DNA from: Entonaema liquescens
Lineage: Eukaryota; Ascomycota; Sordariomycetes; Xylariales; Xylariaceae
NCBI GenBank assembly: GCA_902805475.1
Contig: CADCSX010000003.1
Coordinates: 3,906,001 to 3,970,000, forward strand
DNA: 64,000 nt
Direction: 5' to 3'
Shown: piece by piece, positions 43,620-55,158 of the stretch
Numbering within the stretch: the stretch's first letter is position 1
Layout: every line of letters begins with the position of its first letter
The notes under the pieces: generated by a model
What the model was told of the DNA's origin: nothing
The model's input: the letters and a program-made list of their open reading frames with translations, nothing else
The model's database searches: none
Made by a program: the position numbers and the translations under genes

Positions 43620-44622
43620 TTATATTCTCGCGTTGGCGGGCTTGCCCTCAGCCCTCGCCTTCCTCCTCCTATATGTGTCTCGGTAGTTGTATCGCTCGTA
43701 CGTACCGAACGCGTAGAATCCAACTCCAATTACTAACCAGATGCTAGTGAGGATGAGACCCACGGGGAAGATAAGGATATTAACACCGGGTAAAACGAAT
43801 GCGACTCTGCCCTCGTGCAGAAGGGCGGTCATGTTGTCGACCACTAACGCAGCGAACGCGAAATCCGACATGACAACGTCGGTCGAGAAGATTCCATTAA
43901 CGAATGCTGCCTCATTGGAAGAAACATTCGTGCTGACTTGCTGGCCCGCTAAATTCTTCCCCGTCAATGTGACAGTCGGCATAACCAACGCCTCTAGAAC
44001 ACCCCTAATTTGAATATAAGCATTTACAAAGCTATAGTAATGTAAGGTGTGGTTCAAATACTTACATTGTCATAGGTTGATCCATCTGGGCCTTATCTAT
44101 CTGACCGACAAACATGTATGCCTGGAGGATTGCAGGCGGCGAATCATCTTGTTCAGCGGTGTTGTTTTGCGTGCCCTGGCCAAGAGGAGAGACAGATGCG
44201 CCATTGTATTGAAGTCCAACAGAGATGTCCTCAGGAGGGATACCTTCGAAGTCCCCGAAAGGAGTTGACACTTGGAAGAGGCGCAAATCCGCCATGAATT
44301 TTCCGGCATTCGTGTCCAGGCTGTAAAGATTGTAACAAACAGCTGCTCCTGAAGGGTTCGACGCGGCCACGAGCTGAGATAGAGCTGCCTTGCAGGCCGC
44401 TGTAGTATCAGTGTTCCATTTAGTCATATTCGCCGACGAATTCGGTGTCGATTTCGCCTGTCGTCTTTCTAGTGAATCGGCATCGGAGTCGGTTTCGGTA
44501 TCCTCGAATCTCGCATCCAATATTGTCGCACGCGGACCCAACATACCTCCCACCGCAGGCTCCATGCTGGCTAATGCCGACGAGGCAAGTAGCGAAGCTA
44601 CGGCAGCACCCAGCCAGACCAT
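43620..44622 (-). CDS. Secreted/membrane protein of unknown function
   Basis: Exon 1 (44622-44066) and exon 2 (44004-43620) are joined across a 61-bp GT-AG intron (44065-44005, phase 2) into 313 residues. An N-terminal signal peptide (WLGAAVASLLASSALASMEP) is followed by an acidic patch, then about 180 residues of probably lumenal or extracellular sequence with three conserved-looking Cys residues and N-glycosylation sequons (for example NSSANMT). One strong transmembrane helix near the C-terminus (about 265-290: GVNILIFPVGLILTSIWLVI) ends in a short basic cytosolic tail (RYNYRDTYRRRKAR). This suggests a type I single-pass protein of the secretory pathway or plasma membrane. I recognise no named family. 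Its tail-to-tail position beside the NRPS is not evidence of a role in siderophore metabolism. Confidence 0.8.
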
Positions 44623-46800
44623 TTTTTACAAGACGTCCTTCACTTTCGATTATGTATTGAACCAAGGCGTAACTCTATTGTTGTTGTTGCTGTTGTTGAG
44701 CAGTAATAAGCCGGCCGGCGGTTGAAGAATATGCTAGATCTGTAAAAGAGTGTATTGAAAGAGCGTGTGGAACCTGTCCGTATTGTACGTATTCGATGTT
44801 GGCCAGGAGCGGAGACCCAAGTAGCGCCGATCAGATTGGAGATCCAGCAAAATAGAAGAAAGGGAAAAAGGGAACCTGCCCACAAGAACGGAAAGGCGGC
44901 TATGTTTTGTTTGGACAGAACAGTAATAGTAGTAATCCAAAGAAAGGAGAGGATGGGAAAAGAGGCGGATATCAACTCGATAGCTTAGAATAGATGCAAT
45001 ATGACAAGGGACCCGCAACGAAAACAGACCCCAGTAGACCGACTAAATGGCATGACGGTGGGTCGTCGAGCGATTTTGCTCGGGCGGCGTAGTGTATGTA
45101 GAAGGCTAGAACAGATCAAGTTGCAGGGTTTGGGAGATCATTTTTTCGCTGTCCAACTTAAGACAAGTGGGAGGAGTGAAAACACGAGGAAACGTAGTCC
45201 TTGTTGATTATCATACTCCTTCTGCGGCAACGAGTACCCCCTTAAGACAGGTATACCTATCACATAGGTAGGTAGGCAGGTAGGTAAGTAGTTAGTACAT
45301 AAAAACAGAGAGTTCAAAATTAGGTACTCTGCAGCGAGCCGGTGGTACGATAAGAAAATGCAACGTTAGGTATCAATGGTAAAAAAAGATGATGAAGAGC
45401 CAATTACCATGTGGAGACGGTAAGAAGCATCTTGTACCTATTGTACATAGTAAGTAGCAAATGGTTATTAGGTTATGCCGGCGCGAAGCCAACGAATAAA
45501 ATTGGGAAGTCGGCTTAGACCAATTAAAGGTAGTAAGCCAACATAAACGGGGTCGTTAGCTTTGACGCTCTGCCAGTTTCCGAGAATGTCAGATCGGCTG
45601 ATGATGCGACATCGATGAAGAAGGAGAAAGTTTCGAGAGGCCGGAGTCAAGTGAGACAAAGCGCCACGCTCGACATATTACTAACCTTAGGTACCTATTG
45701 TTTTAACCAATCGGCCGTCCCCTAGTTTTATTCTTTAACGGGTTTTGGCTAGGTTAGGAAGATCCCTAATTAACACCCCTGAGCCATGTCTGGTCGCATC
45801 TTTGAAGCTTTCAGGCTTTAAAGCCCCCCAAACCTCCAGCTTCCCCTAAGCGACCCCCTGATCTCGTGTCACAAACCCTGGTAGCCAAGCACCAAGTTGG
45901 TCTCCATAGTACAGGGCTATGACCTATCATATATCACCGTTCAAACATACGCTAGCCGAAGAAACCCAGTCGCCAGTATAGTGGTACCTACTACCTAGGT
46001 ACATAGTGTAGCGCGAAGGTTATAAGGCATTAGGTTAGGTGATGAGGTACATAAAATGTGTAGACGAGAAAAAGCATGGCCGAATTTACCGAACCCATTT
46101 CAATCTACAAATTGATACTAAAAAGAACGCAAATACTTTGATCCTCATGATGTGTAGACCACAACCTGAGCTGACGCTGTAGGATGCTAGAACTGCTGAT
46201 ATTTAAACATTCTCTGGCAGATGGAGAATAGTGCCTAGAAATAGTGTGCTCATAGTTTGATCCTCCTCTATTTAAATACGTCTACAAACAAGTATTTTAA
46301 GATATAACTAGATGGAATCCTTTAAGAAAACACTCGACTGCTGAGTTGATTACCTGCTGTTATGGGCAAAGTCAGCTACCTCCTCCAGCAGGTCGCCATT
46401 CACGCCAACGTCTCTTTTATACAAGCCACGATTTTTCCAAATTTCCATCGCGCCAACGTCTAAATTATCTGAGCTCTTATGTATATGAAGATATGAAGCC
46501 ATATTTTTCAGTTAAGCTGTTTCCTTATGATGATCAGGTAAATGCTTATAACTATACTGATCGTATAAAATATATCGTAATAATCCCAGTCGTAATAAAC
46601 ATTATTAATCACATCCAGATTTTTGTGACTCATGGAAGTTCTGGTTGCGCCATCGGTGATCTCTACTAGTTAATAAGTCACAATAGAAGGTTGTGGTATT
46701 TTTTTTAATCAATACATAACATATCTGACGCCATATTGAGAGTTATCGATCATTATAATACTATCCCTTGGGCACCTGAGATAAAAATAGCCAAATAACA
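44623..46800. other. Intergenic region upstream of two divergent genes
   Basis: The leader and promoter of the minus-strand membrane protein (TTG/CTG triplet run at 44678-44700) lie first. An AT-rich stretch follows with TAGGTAGGTAGGCAGGTAGGTAAG near 45267-45290 and CTACCTAGGTACATAG near 45990-46005. The promoter of the isochorismatase-fold gene comes last. No gene is supported. Confidence 0.5.
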
Positions 46801-47469
46801 ATGAAAGCCGCCAACGCCGCAAAAACAGCCTTAATCATCATTGATGTCCAGAATGGCTTTCGGCACCCGACACATTGGGGCGCTAGTCGCAGTACACCTG
46901 AATGCGAGGGAAATATTGCACTTCTACTAAACGCGGCACGAGAGTACAATAAGAAGCAAGGCGAAGACGCAGGGAGCAAGTCAAACGCAGTTATAATCTA
47001 CCATGTCCACCATCACAGCATCTATCCGGACTCGTTGCTTTATCCCGGCGCTCAGCTTGAAGTAGATGGCAAAGTACTCGATGCGGTCCAGCCACAGCCA
47101 TTCGCACAGCCAGAACCGCTCGAACCGGTCTTCGTCAAAGATGTTAACTCATCCTTCATCGGCACCGAGTTAGAAGCTCAAATAAAAAGCCAAGGCGTTA
47201 GGCAACTCATCATAATGGGTCTCACGACGGATCACTGCGTTAGCACAACCACACGAATGGCTAACAACTTGAGGGTCGTATCTGTAACAAAGCCAACTGG
47301 AGAACTCGACGAAGGTGATATTGTCCTCGCCGGTGATGCGTGTGCCACATTTTCAAAGGGCGGCTTTGACCCCGAAACAGTACATAAAGTGAGTCTTGCT
47401 AGTTTAAACGATGAGTTCGCTCAAGTTGTAAATACGCAAGACATCCTGCATGGCGTATTTGGGTCTTAA
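46801..47469 (+). CDS. Isochorismatase-fold cysteine hydrolase
   Basis: A single 222-residue frame with the layout of the isochorismatase-like superfamily (nicotinamidase, N-carbamoylsarcosine amidase and related amidases). The catalytic triad is visible: Asp15 in IIIDVQNGF, Lys113 in VFVKDVNSSF and Cys146 in TTDHCVSTTTRMA. The fold's parallel strands are recognisable (TALIIIDV, AVIIYHVHH, QLIIMGL, DIVLAGDACATF). A HVHHHSIYP stretch lies where nicotinamidases bind metal, but the pattern is not diagnostic. Substrate is unknown; a soluble cytosolic amidase or hydrolase is the safest call. The ATG follows an AACA context. The gene lies 257 bp tail-to-tail from the GT4 gene and is transcribed toward it; there is no evidence of shared function. 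Confidence 0.92.
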   Translation: MKAANAAKTALIIIDVQNGFRHPTHWGASRSTPECEGNIALLLNAAREYNKKQGEDAGSKSNAVIIYHVHHHSIYPDSLLYPGAQLEVDGKVLDAVQPQPFAQPEPLEPVFVKDVNSSFIGTELEAQIKSQGVRQLIIMGLTTDHCVSTTTRMANNLRVVSVTKPTGELDEGDIVLAGDACATFSKGGFDPETVHKVSLASLNDEFAQVVNTQDILHGVFGS

Positions 47470-47726
47470 ACTACCTATCTATAATCGATCTTCTAATCTG
47501 CCTATCGCTCGAGAGGTCTCTAATAATGCAACTCCATCATCCCATGCAACCTGATATGTCATCCACTCACGATATCCCCAGTAACGTGTAGGGCTAATCC
47601 CTTACACAGTATATGGCGCAGTAATCGCAGACATATTTGCGACACATACCAGATCAAATTGAACAAACTGAGCATAAAAGGGTTATGACCCTAACTTAGA
47701 CCCTCCCAGCCGTAATACCTAACCCC

Positions 47727-49223
47727 CTATCGACGACCAACGAATTTTGTCAGCGTAGAAGCCCGTGGCGTATGGGTCTTGATCAGATGTCCAACGTCCG
47801 CGAAAATGAGGTAGCTACCAACAACTCCCCAAACTCCGAAAATAATAGAAAGAGTAAAAGCTACCTTGGCTTGACTAATCTTCGGGAGCAACCAGTCGAT
47901 GATGGATAACCGCGTCGTCGAAGCCCCTGACTTCTTGTTTTGCTCGAAATGCTCAATCGTGTCAAACATCTCCCAAGCGACCTTATTGCTGATTCTGTCC
48001 CAGGTAGCCTCGCACGCGAACGCGTGGCCCGCAGTAGCGATTTGCTCGCGGAGTCTCGAGTCTCGACCAAGCTGCAGAACTGTTTGCACAAAGCCATCTA
48101 CATCATCGGGCGCAGTGAGAAATCCGGTCTTTCCGTGTTCGATAATATCGCTTGGTCCTCCTTCATCTCGTGCGATCACCGGTACGCCGCTCGCCATCGC
48201 CTCCAAGACCACTAGCCCAAATGTCTCGGTGATGGAGCAGTGCAAGAAAATGTCGGCCGAGGCGTAATGGGTCATCAGGTCCTCTCCCACCTTAAAGCCG
48301 ACGAAGATGACCTTTCCTTTCTTGTTCAGTGGGCCAAACATATCTTTTACTTCTTGGAAGACAACTGGGTTGCGATTTCCGCCGACAACGACAAGTTTGA
48401 AGTTCAACCCCTTCTTATCCAGCTCCATAGCAGCTTTGGCAAGAAACCCGAACCCCTTTTCACCAGCTATTCGCGAACACGTGAATAGTATGAGCTCTCC
48501 ATTCGGCGCCCATTCATTTCTCAGCGTCAGGCTTTTCTTAGCAGGATTAAAGCCCTTGGTGTCAACCCCCCTTCTTAATATTTCCATCTTGTCAGTTGGC
48601 ACGTTTGCAACTTTGTTTAGGTATGTCTTCACGAATTTGCTTGGGTAGAAAATGGTTTTTACCGAGGAGTCTCGGAAAAGGTTACCCTGGACGAGGCCAA
48701 AGACTCGATTCGCGATCCCGCCTAGCGGCCAAGGAAACAGGAGAGAGCAGTATCCAGCTAGATCGGTCTGAAAATTGCATATCACAGGTACCTGCAATTC
48801 CTTCGCGTGTTGTCGCACCTGTAGCATTACCTGAAATCCCAATGATGCAGGGCTAGCTAAGTAGATGAGGTCCGGCGGGCCCCCGAACGTCCGCCTGTAT
48901 ATCTCAGAGAGTCGTACGGGGTATGCCACTGAGAGCTCGGGGTTAAAAGGCAGCGGGTAGCCTGTCAGTCGTACTTCTTCGTGGTACAACAAGTTATCAT
49001 CGCTCGAGGAGCTAATCGGGTTGAAAGTGTTTATTTTGGTAGAGTTATACGGTGCAACCACCGAAACCAGCGTTCCGTGAGATCGCAGTTGATCTACCAG
49101 CATCTTAGTGGTGCGCGACACACCGTTTACTGGGCCGAGGCTCTCCGTGCATAGTAGGATACGTTTCCCTCTCAGACCAGGCGGGAAGCCGTCCAAGTTA
49201 TGGGATTTCTGTCTGCTCGCCAT
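47727..49223 (-). CDS. GT4-family glycosyltransferase with C-terminal membrane helix
   Basis: 498 residues, starting at the ATG in ACCATGG at 49223; upstream in-frame codons begin only with GTG. It is a retaining GT-B fold enzyme of CAZy family GT4. The N-terminal domain has KRILLCTESLGPVNGVSRTT and HGTLVSVVAPY. The C-terminal domain has ILFTCSRIAGEKGF for nucleotide-sugar binding, then the EX7E motif ETFGLVVLE (Glu333 and Glu341), GVPVIA and EGGPSDIIEHG. A hydrophobic segment near 460-480 (VAFTLSIIFGVWGVVGSYLIF) followed by a short tail suggests anchoring in a membrane. The NGVSRT region resembles SQD2-like and glycolipid-forming GT4 enzymes. The nearest head-to-head neighbour encodes UDP-glucose 6-dehydrogenase, so UDP-glucuronate is a reasonable donor candidate. 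The acceptor is unknown; mannosyl or glucosyl transfer is not excluded. Confidence 0.92.
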   Translation of the reverse strand: MASRQKSHNLDGFPPGLRGKRILLCTESLGPVNGVSRTTKMLVDQLRSHGTLVSVVAPYNSTKINTFNPISSSSDDNLLYHEEVRLTGYPLPFNPELSVAYPVRLSEIYRRTFGGPPDLIYLASPASLGFQVMLQVRQHAKELQVPVICNFQTDLAGYCSLLFPWPLGGIANRVFGLVQGNLFRDSSVKTIFYPSKFVKTYLNKVANVPTDKMEILRRGVDTKGFNPAKKSLTLRNEWAPNGELILFTCSRIAGEKGFGFLAKAAMELDKKGLNFKLVVVGGNRNPVVFQEVKDMFGPLNKKGKVIFVGFKVGEDLMTHYASADIFLHCSITETFGLVVLEAMASGVPVIARDEGGPSDIIEHGKTGFLTAPDDVDGFVQTVLQLGRDSRLREQIATAGHAFACEATWDRISNKVAWEMFDTIEHFEQNKKSGASTTRLSIIDWLLPKISQAKVAFTLSIIFGVWGVVGSYLIFADVGHLIKTHTPRASTLTKFVGRR

Positions 49224-52202
49224 GGTGCAAGCTTTATAAAACCGGTATGTTGATCTAGTGTAGTCTCTAGACGTCACTCTGAACCTCGCAGACGATCTGG
49301 TGGCTTTACGCCGCGAATACAGATGAAGGGACGCTTCTTCCTCTTCGACTTCACTGAATCATATATCCGAAGAAAGAGCTCAAGCTGGGTTTGAGGAGCT
49401 CTGTTTTGATTCCAGCTACTAAATTGATCAATGCGCCGATGAGATCGAGATAAAAGGTGCCGGTTAACATGGAGAGACGATGCTGAATTGCGAGCAAGTG
49501 ATAGATGCTCTTTTCAGGAACTAAGTCTCGTGCCGAATCAACAGTGGCGTCTGACTTTCACTTGATCGCTCCAGTTAGAAAGAACATGTGAATCATTCCC
49601 GTGGTTTAGGTGCAAGTTGGAGGTGAGCGTATCAGATGCTTGACTTACCTCAAGGGGAGGCCACCCTACTCAAATAACCATATACATAGGTATTCATGTA
49701 TGCGCGTAGTATATAAGGTATACAGCATATAGGCAGTGTGTTGTCAACCAGGTGGATGTAAGTAATAGGTTCACCGTCGGTCCTGATTGGGGGTTCACAA
49801 GGTAGATCGTGACTCAAAGATTCAAAGTTATCTCCATCTTTTCTTCCAACTTGAGTCTTGGAGGGCACAAGACCCTTAATAATGCACTGTGAGCTATGGT
49901 ATTCGGTAGCCATAGCGCAGCCTTTGGTTTAGAAAACTCTGTTGATGTCAAGATTCAAAAGGTGTACATGTTTAGGTAGTATTTGATATCCAAGCATCTG
50001 ATATCAAAGTCTATATACCTATAGATACCTAACTTACCTTAGGTGCCTCATAAGGTAAACTTTTATTTTCTTATCCTTTTTCGTCTTTCCGTCTGTCTTT
50101 GGTATCGTTTCACCCAATGAGAAGCTCTGTTGGAAGCACACGCAAAAGAGTCAATGCACCAATCATCTTTCGCATTGACAGCACATTCTCTGAACAAGAG
50201 CAACTTTAGATGAACCTAGATCCACGCTAAACTTCTTAAGCTGTAAGACCTGCAAGTCTTACAAGAGAATTCAGGGTCCAACGAACCTTACGTCCCGCAA
50301 GTATAGATCTGCAGACGTGCCGGCATCGTGCCTAAGCGATATCTGCGTTAAGATTCGTTCAACGAGGCATCTTACATTTTACATTCTACATCTTTGCAGA
50401 GTATCGGACGAGGTCACAGAGGCTTTAGACTCAAGGGGGGGTTGATGTCACATGCACATTCACCATTATCTATCTCTGAGGTTATTCAGACGGTCGTGCG
50501 TATCACCATTTACGAACTAACGCCCTATCTTGGACCCTCGTGTTTCTGGTACGCTTATCTGTTGGCTATTTACTCCTAGGTAATACTTGCGCTATCATAT
50601 TTTAGGTAGTGTCGCTAGATTTTTACTTTCTCACCAGCTGCTTCATTCTATTTTTGCATTGTCTAAATTAGCAAAACCTCCAAGTTTAGCCTGGCTTTTC
50701 GCATTATTTCCGTTCCCCTGCTCTCTTCCTTAGTCTACAGGCTTTTCCTCATGGTATCTCTACATAGTATAGCGTATTACACATATTCGAGTACCTAAGG
50801 CCGGCTCATATAGTGTCGCCTGAGCCAAATATTGCGCGCTTATACCTAAACTTATATTATGGTACGTATACATCACTTATACCTTAGCTTTTCTCCGCCG
50901 CGGGGATAAACAAGCATGTGCCTATATCGTTTATCTCTTTTTCTTTTGATATAGACGGTAACCTGTACCATGAATACCTCATGCGTTGCTAATCATCGGA
51001 CGGTACAGCCTCGTCCACCTTTAGAATTTTAGGAAATCGTCTGCTATCGTCCCTTCTCAAGCCTTCCGCTCCTACATTAGGAGTTAGTTAGCACGTACCT
51101 TACATGCCTAATGTATAGAGTTCATTAGATTGCAACCTAGCTTCAAGCTCTAGATAGACTTGCCCATTAGGTATGTGCACGTAGGGCTTTCTCATCTTTG
51201 AAACTAAACCACCGGCTGAGGTAGTTTCGTATGGATACATCCGGCACGCAATATATGTAGGTATTACCTACATAATGAGGTATGTATTGCTCAGGTACTT
51301 ATACTTCATCTGTTAACGACACTGTACGTGCGATAACTTATACACTCTATCCAACTTACGTTAACGGACTGGCACTTGACTCTAGCCAAGGTAATTGCAT
51401 AGTATCTGCTGCCCCCTCCCATTGGTATCTACCCGATACAATGGTGGCCCGTGGCATAGGGTTAGACAAAACACTGGCTCTAAGCTCTTGTCCAGATCCG
51501 CCACCTGCATCTATATCATGGGTTCCCGTAGAAGCTTAACGCAATCTTACATCTTTTTATCAACCTAAGAAGCAAATGCGTTTTGCCTACCCCTCCGGAG
51601 AGAGCTGCTCGGATCTCTTTTTTTGTTAAGTGGCGTCCTAGCAGCACTTAAATGTAGATAGAGTTGAACTTACATCCCTATATAATATAAGCCCAATCCT
51701 ATCCTTGGAATCCCTAGACATCTAAGAGGTCAATGCTTCTACTTATAAGTCCTAACCTCTCACTCACTTAGACATGTCTTTCGTGGTTTCCTTTACATCT
51801 ACATCTGCAAACGCAATCATCAGTTTCCTTCTGACTTCTTTCCTCCTGAGTTCGCTAGTACCTACCTAGGTAGATAGTCGTATCCCGCTTACCAGGCACA
51901 TACGTACCTGTCTACCCAACCCTACCTAGCTACCTCTTTACCACAAATCACATCAACTGTGTAGTTTACTTCTATGCAAAAACCCTAAGCGGATTTAGGA
52001 GTTGTCACAATCCTATTTTCATCGTCGTCTTTCAGCCTCCCGCGATTCATATATCGTCTTTGAGGTCACGGGCTTGTAAGACATCAGGGAGTATTCCCTG
52101 AATTGGATCGTCTTTAGGATTCCACGTCTACGAACTACTTCTCGACCACCTAAAAGTCAGCATTCAAGGATCGTAGCCTATACCAGGCCATATTTAGCCA
52201 CT
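49224..52202. other. Shared divergent upstream region of the GT4 and UDP-glucose dehydrogenase genes
   Basis: About 3.0 kb separates the two start codons. It is AT-rich, with many ACCTTAGGTGCC, TACCTA and GTACCTACCTAGGTAG elements (50020-50050, 51860-51875). No open frame is convincing. A single bidirectional control region, or an unrecognised noncoding transcript, could lie here. Confidence 0.5.
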
Positions 52203-54364
52203 ATGGGTCCCACCCAGGCACCAATACTTACTTCAGCAACCCAACCTGAAGATGATAACATATTGACTGATTCTAATTCAACGGCTCCGACTACCCCAGA
52301 TGGAAGCTCATCATCTAGTCCAATGCTTCGCGCTGAATTCGCCGTGGAACTCGGGCAGACCCGTTTCCCGCAAATCATGTCTGCCGGTCGGGATAAAGAC
52401 CGTCCTGTTCGCAACATATGTTGTGTCGGTGCTGGCTATGTCGGTAAGTTACTTTTCCTCCCCTTGTAGGGCAGTGTCTTGTACAGACGGATGCCTTATG
52501 CCCTGACTATCTGATATTGTGCTTTGAGGCTAAAGGATAACTTAGGTGGACCAACAGCTGCTGTCATTGCTTATCAAAACCCGGAAATCTGTGTTACTGT
52601 CGTCGACAAGAATGAGCAACGAATCCGTCGATGGAAGTCAGAGCATCTCCCTATTTACGAGCCCGGCTTGGCGGACATTGTTCGCATCGCTCGTGATGGG
52701 TCGAGGGCGTTTTCTTTCATCAACGAGGCAACCGGTACCAACGTTGACTCACTGAGCACTTGCGGCGCCTACAGTTCCGATCCTGTGTTTTATAGCACAA
52801 CGGCCATGGTACCTGCTAGGAAACCTAACTTATTCTTTTCGGATCAGGTAGCACGGTACATTTCTGAGGCAGATATAGTTCTCATCGCAGTTAACACACC
52901 AACGAAATCTAAAGGAGTTGGAGCGGGAAGTGCCACCGACATGACAGCCTTTGAGGCCGTTACTGGCGAGGTCGCCAAGTATGCTAGGCCAGGTGCCATT
53001 ATTGTTGAAAAATCAACCGTTCCTTGTAGGACAGCAGAGCTCGTCCGGAAAACTGTAAGCTAACACCTATCATACGGAATCCCATCAAGGAGAAATCTGG
53101 CCAGCTAATAATTCCATAGATGAATATCTACCGTCCTGGAGTTCATTTCGAGATACTCTCGAACCCAGAATTTCTAGCTGCGGGTACAGCCATGAAAGAT
53201 CTTATGTATCCCGAGCGCATACTTATCGGTTCTTTGACGACGTCTTCTGGTCGTAGAGCTGCTGAAGCTCTAGCAAGGGTTTATGAGGCATGGGTCCCGC
53301 GGTCCCGCATCGTCATGACCAATGTCTACTCGTCAGAGCTGGCAAAGCTTGTGGCAAACTCAATGCTAGCGCAGCGTATCAGCAGCATCAACTCAATATC
53401 TGCGATCTGTGAGAAGACAGGAGCGAACGTTGATGATATAGCAGCGGTTATTGGTCGCGACTCTCGTATTGGCGACAAGTTCCTTAAGGCAGGAATTGGC
53501 TTCGGCGGAAGCTGCTTTAAGAAGGACGTTCTAAGCCTCGTATATCTGGCCGAATCCCTTGGATTGGATCAAGTCGGCGAGTACTGGAGACAGGTAGTGA
53601 AGATGAACGAATACCAACGCGATCGCTTCTCTATGCGCGTAATACAGCGCTTGAATAACACTCTAGTTGGAAAGAAGATTACCCTGCTTGGTTACGCATT
53701 CAAGGCTAATACTTCCGACACGAGAGAAACACCCGCGCTTGAAATCATCAAGACGCTCCTCGAGGAAGGCCCTAAAGAGATCGCAGTATTTGATCCTTGC
53801 TGCAACTCGGTGGTTGTGAAAGCTGAGATCAAGGAGCTTCTCAGGGGTCAGCCTGCCCTGAAAGAGGACGGAGGACCGATCGAGATCTATTCGAGTGCCT
53901 ATACCGCCTGCGACGGCAGTCACGCCGTTCTAATAACAACTGAATTCGACGAGTTTCGAAACACTCCGACTAAGATGAACAAGCCTGATCATGCTCCACA
54001 GCCGTCAAAGGCAGTTGATCCCCGACCATTCCCTTATCGACTTACAGAGTCGAATCTATTATCACTTCACGAGTACTTTTTACGTACCGCAGAGCCAGGA
54101 ACTTACCCAGATAATGACCCTTTAAAGCGGTACAAGCCAGAACCAGCATGTGAGAGCGACTGCCCCGACTGCGGCCTGATCAAGACAAGTGGCTATTCTA
54201 CGGCCGGGAACACGAGCGATGATAGACCTAAAGAGAGGTTAGACTGGAGCAAGATCTCCTATACTATGAGCCAGCCAAAGTGGTTGTTCGACGGTAAAGG
54301 CATTATAGATGCGGATAAGCTCGGAAGATTAGGTATTCGCGTGGAGACTATCGGGCGCCAGTGA
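52203..54364 (+). CDS. UDP-glucose 6-dehydrogenase
   Basis: Three exons (52203-52443, 52546-53054, 53120-54364) with introns of 102 bp (phase 1) and 65 bp (phase 0) give 664 residues. The enzyme oxidises UDP-glucose twice with NAD+ to UDP-glucuronate in the cytosol. An N-terminal extension of about 70 residues precedes the Rossmann motif VGAGYVGGPTAA, whose codons span the first intron. VNTPTK and EKSTVPCRTAE are typical. The catalytic cysteine is Cys382 in GFGGSCFKKD, followed by the helical linker (YWRQVVKMNEYQRDRF) and GYAFKANTSDTRETPA. The C-terminal domain carries an insertion of about 100 residues (about 535-640), including CESDCPDCG, before the usual WLFDGKGIID and GR end. The family usually has about 460-600 residues, so this is long. 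The gene is divergent from the GT4 gene. Few ascomycetes are known to need UDP-glucuronate, so the pairing is informative. Confidence 0.95.
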
Positions 54365-54379
54365 GAGAGAGAGAGAGAG
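54362..54379. repeat. GA microsatellite directly at the UDP-glucose dehydrogenase stop
   Basis: A (GA)n tract of about eight units begins within the stop codon region and runs into the 3' UTR. Confidence 0.85.
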
Positions 54380-55158
54380 CTAGGATTGGTTTCTCATCTC
54401 TTTCCTTTTTCGATTTTTCTCCTTTTAGGGGCATTTTGGTATAACTGTATGGTTTTTTGACCACAGTAGCGCATTGCATAGTATAGAGGGACAAGAAATC
54501 TAGAAAGGGTCTGAGTTACTGGGGCTGCACTGGGGTTGGATATACCTTCATAGACTTTGGTTGGCACCCCTTTTGTTTAACTAGTCATTTTTATTGGAGT
54601 TAATGGTCCTATGAGTTATATGGAATAGTGGCTTTCTCATAAAAGAAAAGTCCGTCGAGGCCGTCGAGGAGGTCGAGGAAGACGACTTTGGTATGAGAAG
54701 TGGCTGCTACCATTGTATCTTAGCGTATCAAGTTTCTCACCATCTATACTTATTAATATTGATTATCATGAGTTTGAAGCTAAGAACAATATGAAAATGA
54801 TCATAATCCACATTGTCTCCTATCCACTTTCGCGTGATACTTATCCGATGTCCCGGAAAAGTTGGAGCAAGAGTGCGACAAAGGCGACGGACATAAATCA
54901 AAGACCGACAAAAGCGTTCAGAGCAATTAATAACCTGCGAACACCGAAAAACGAACCTCGGCGTAAGAGCATTTCGTCATGATAAAATAAATCTAATTAA
55001 CCGACCAATAGACCACTTACTCATACATTATCAGAAGCCTTCGTAAATAGATCCAAAAAAAGGGTAGATGCTCCCAATCCTTTTCATGTGTATGCGAATG
55101 GTTTTTTGAGATTTGGCATTTCATTAGTCCTCTTATACACCACTCCATTCCTTCTAAG
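54365..55158. other. Intergenic region upstream of the CoA transferase gene
   Basis: This holds the 3' flank of the UDP-glucose dehydrogenase gene, including a GAGGTCGAGGAAGACGA stretch, and the AT-rich promoter of the downstream gene. No gene is supported. Confidence 0.55.

Noticed and set aside
43620..47469. Siderophore gene cluster extending downstream of NPS6
   Set aside because: The membrane protein and isochorismatase-fold hydrolase have no recognised siderophore role; no acyltransferase, ornithine hydroxylase or siderophore transporter is visible.
51282..51539. 85-codon plus-strand frame upstream of UDP-glucose dehydrogenase
   Set aside because: No domain, weak context, and it lies within the TACCTA-rich control region.
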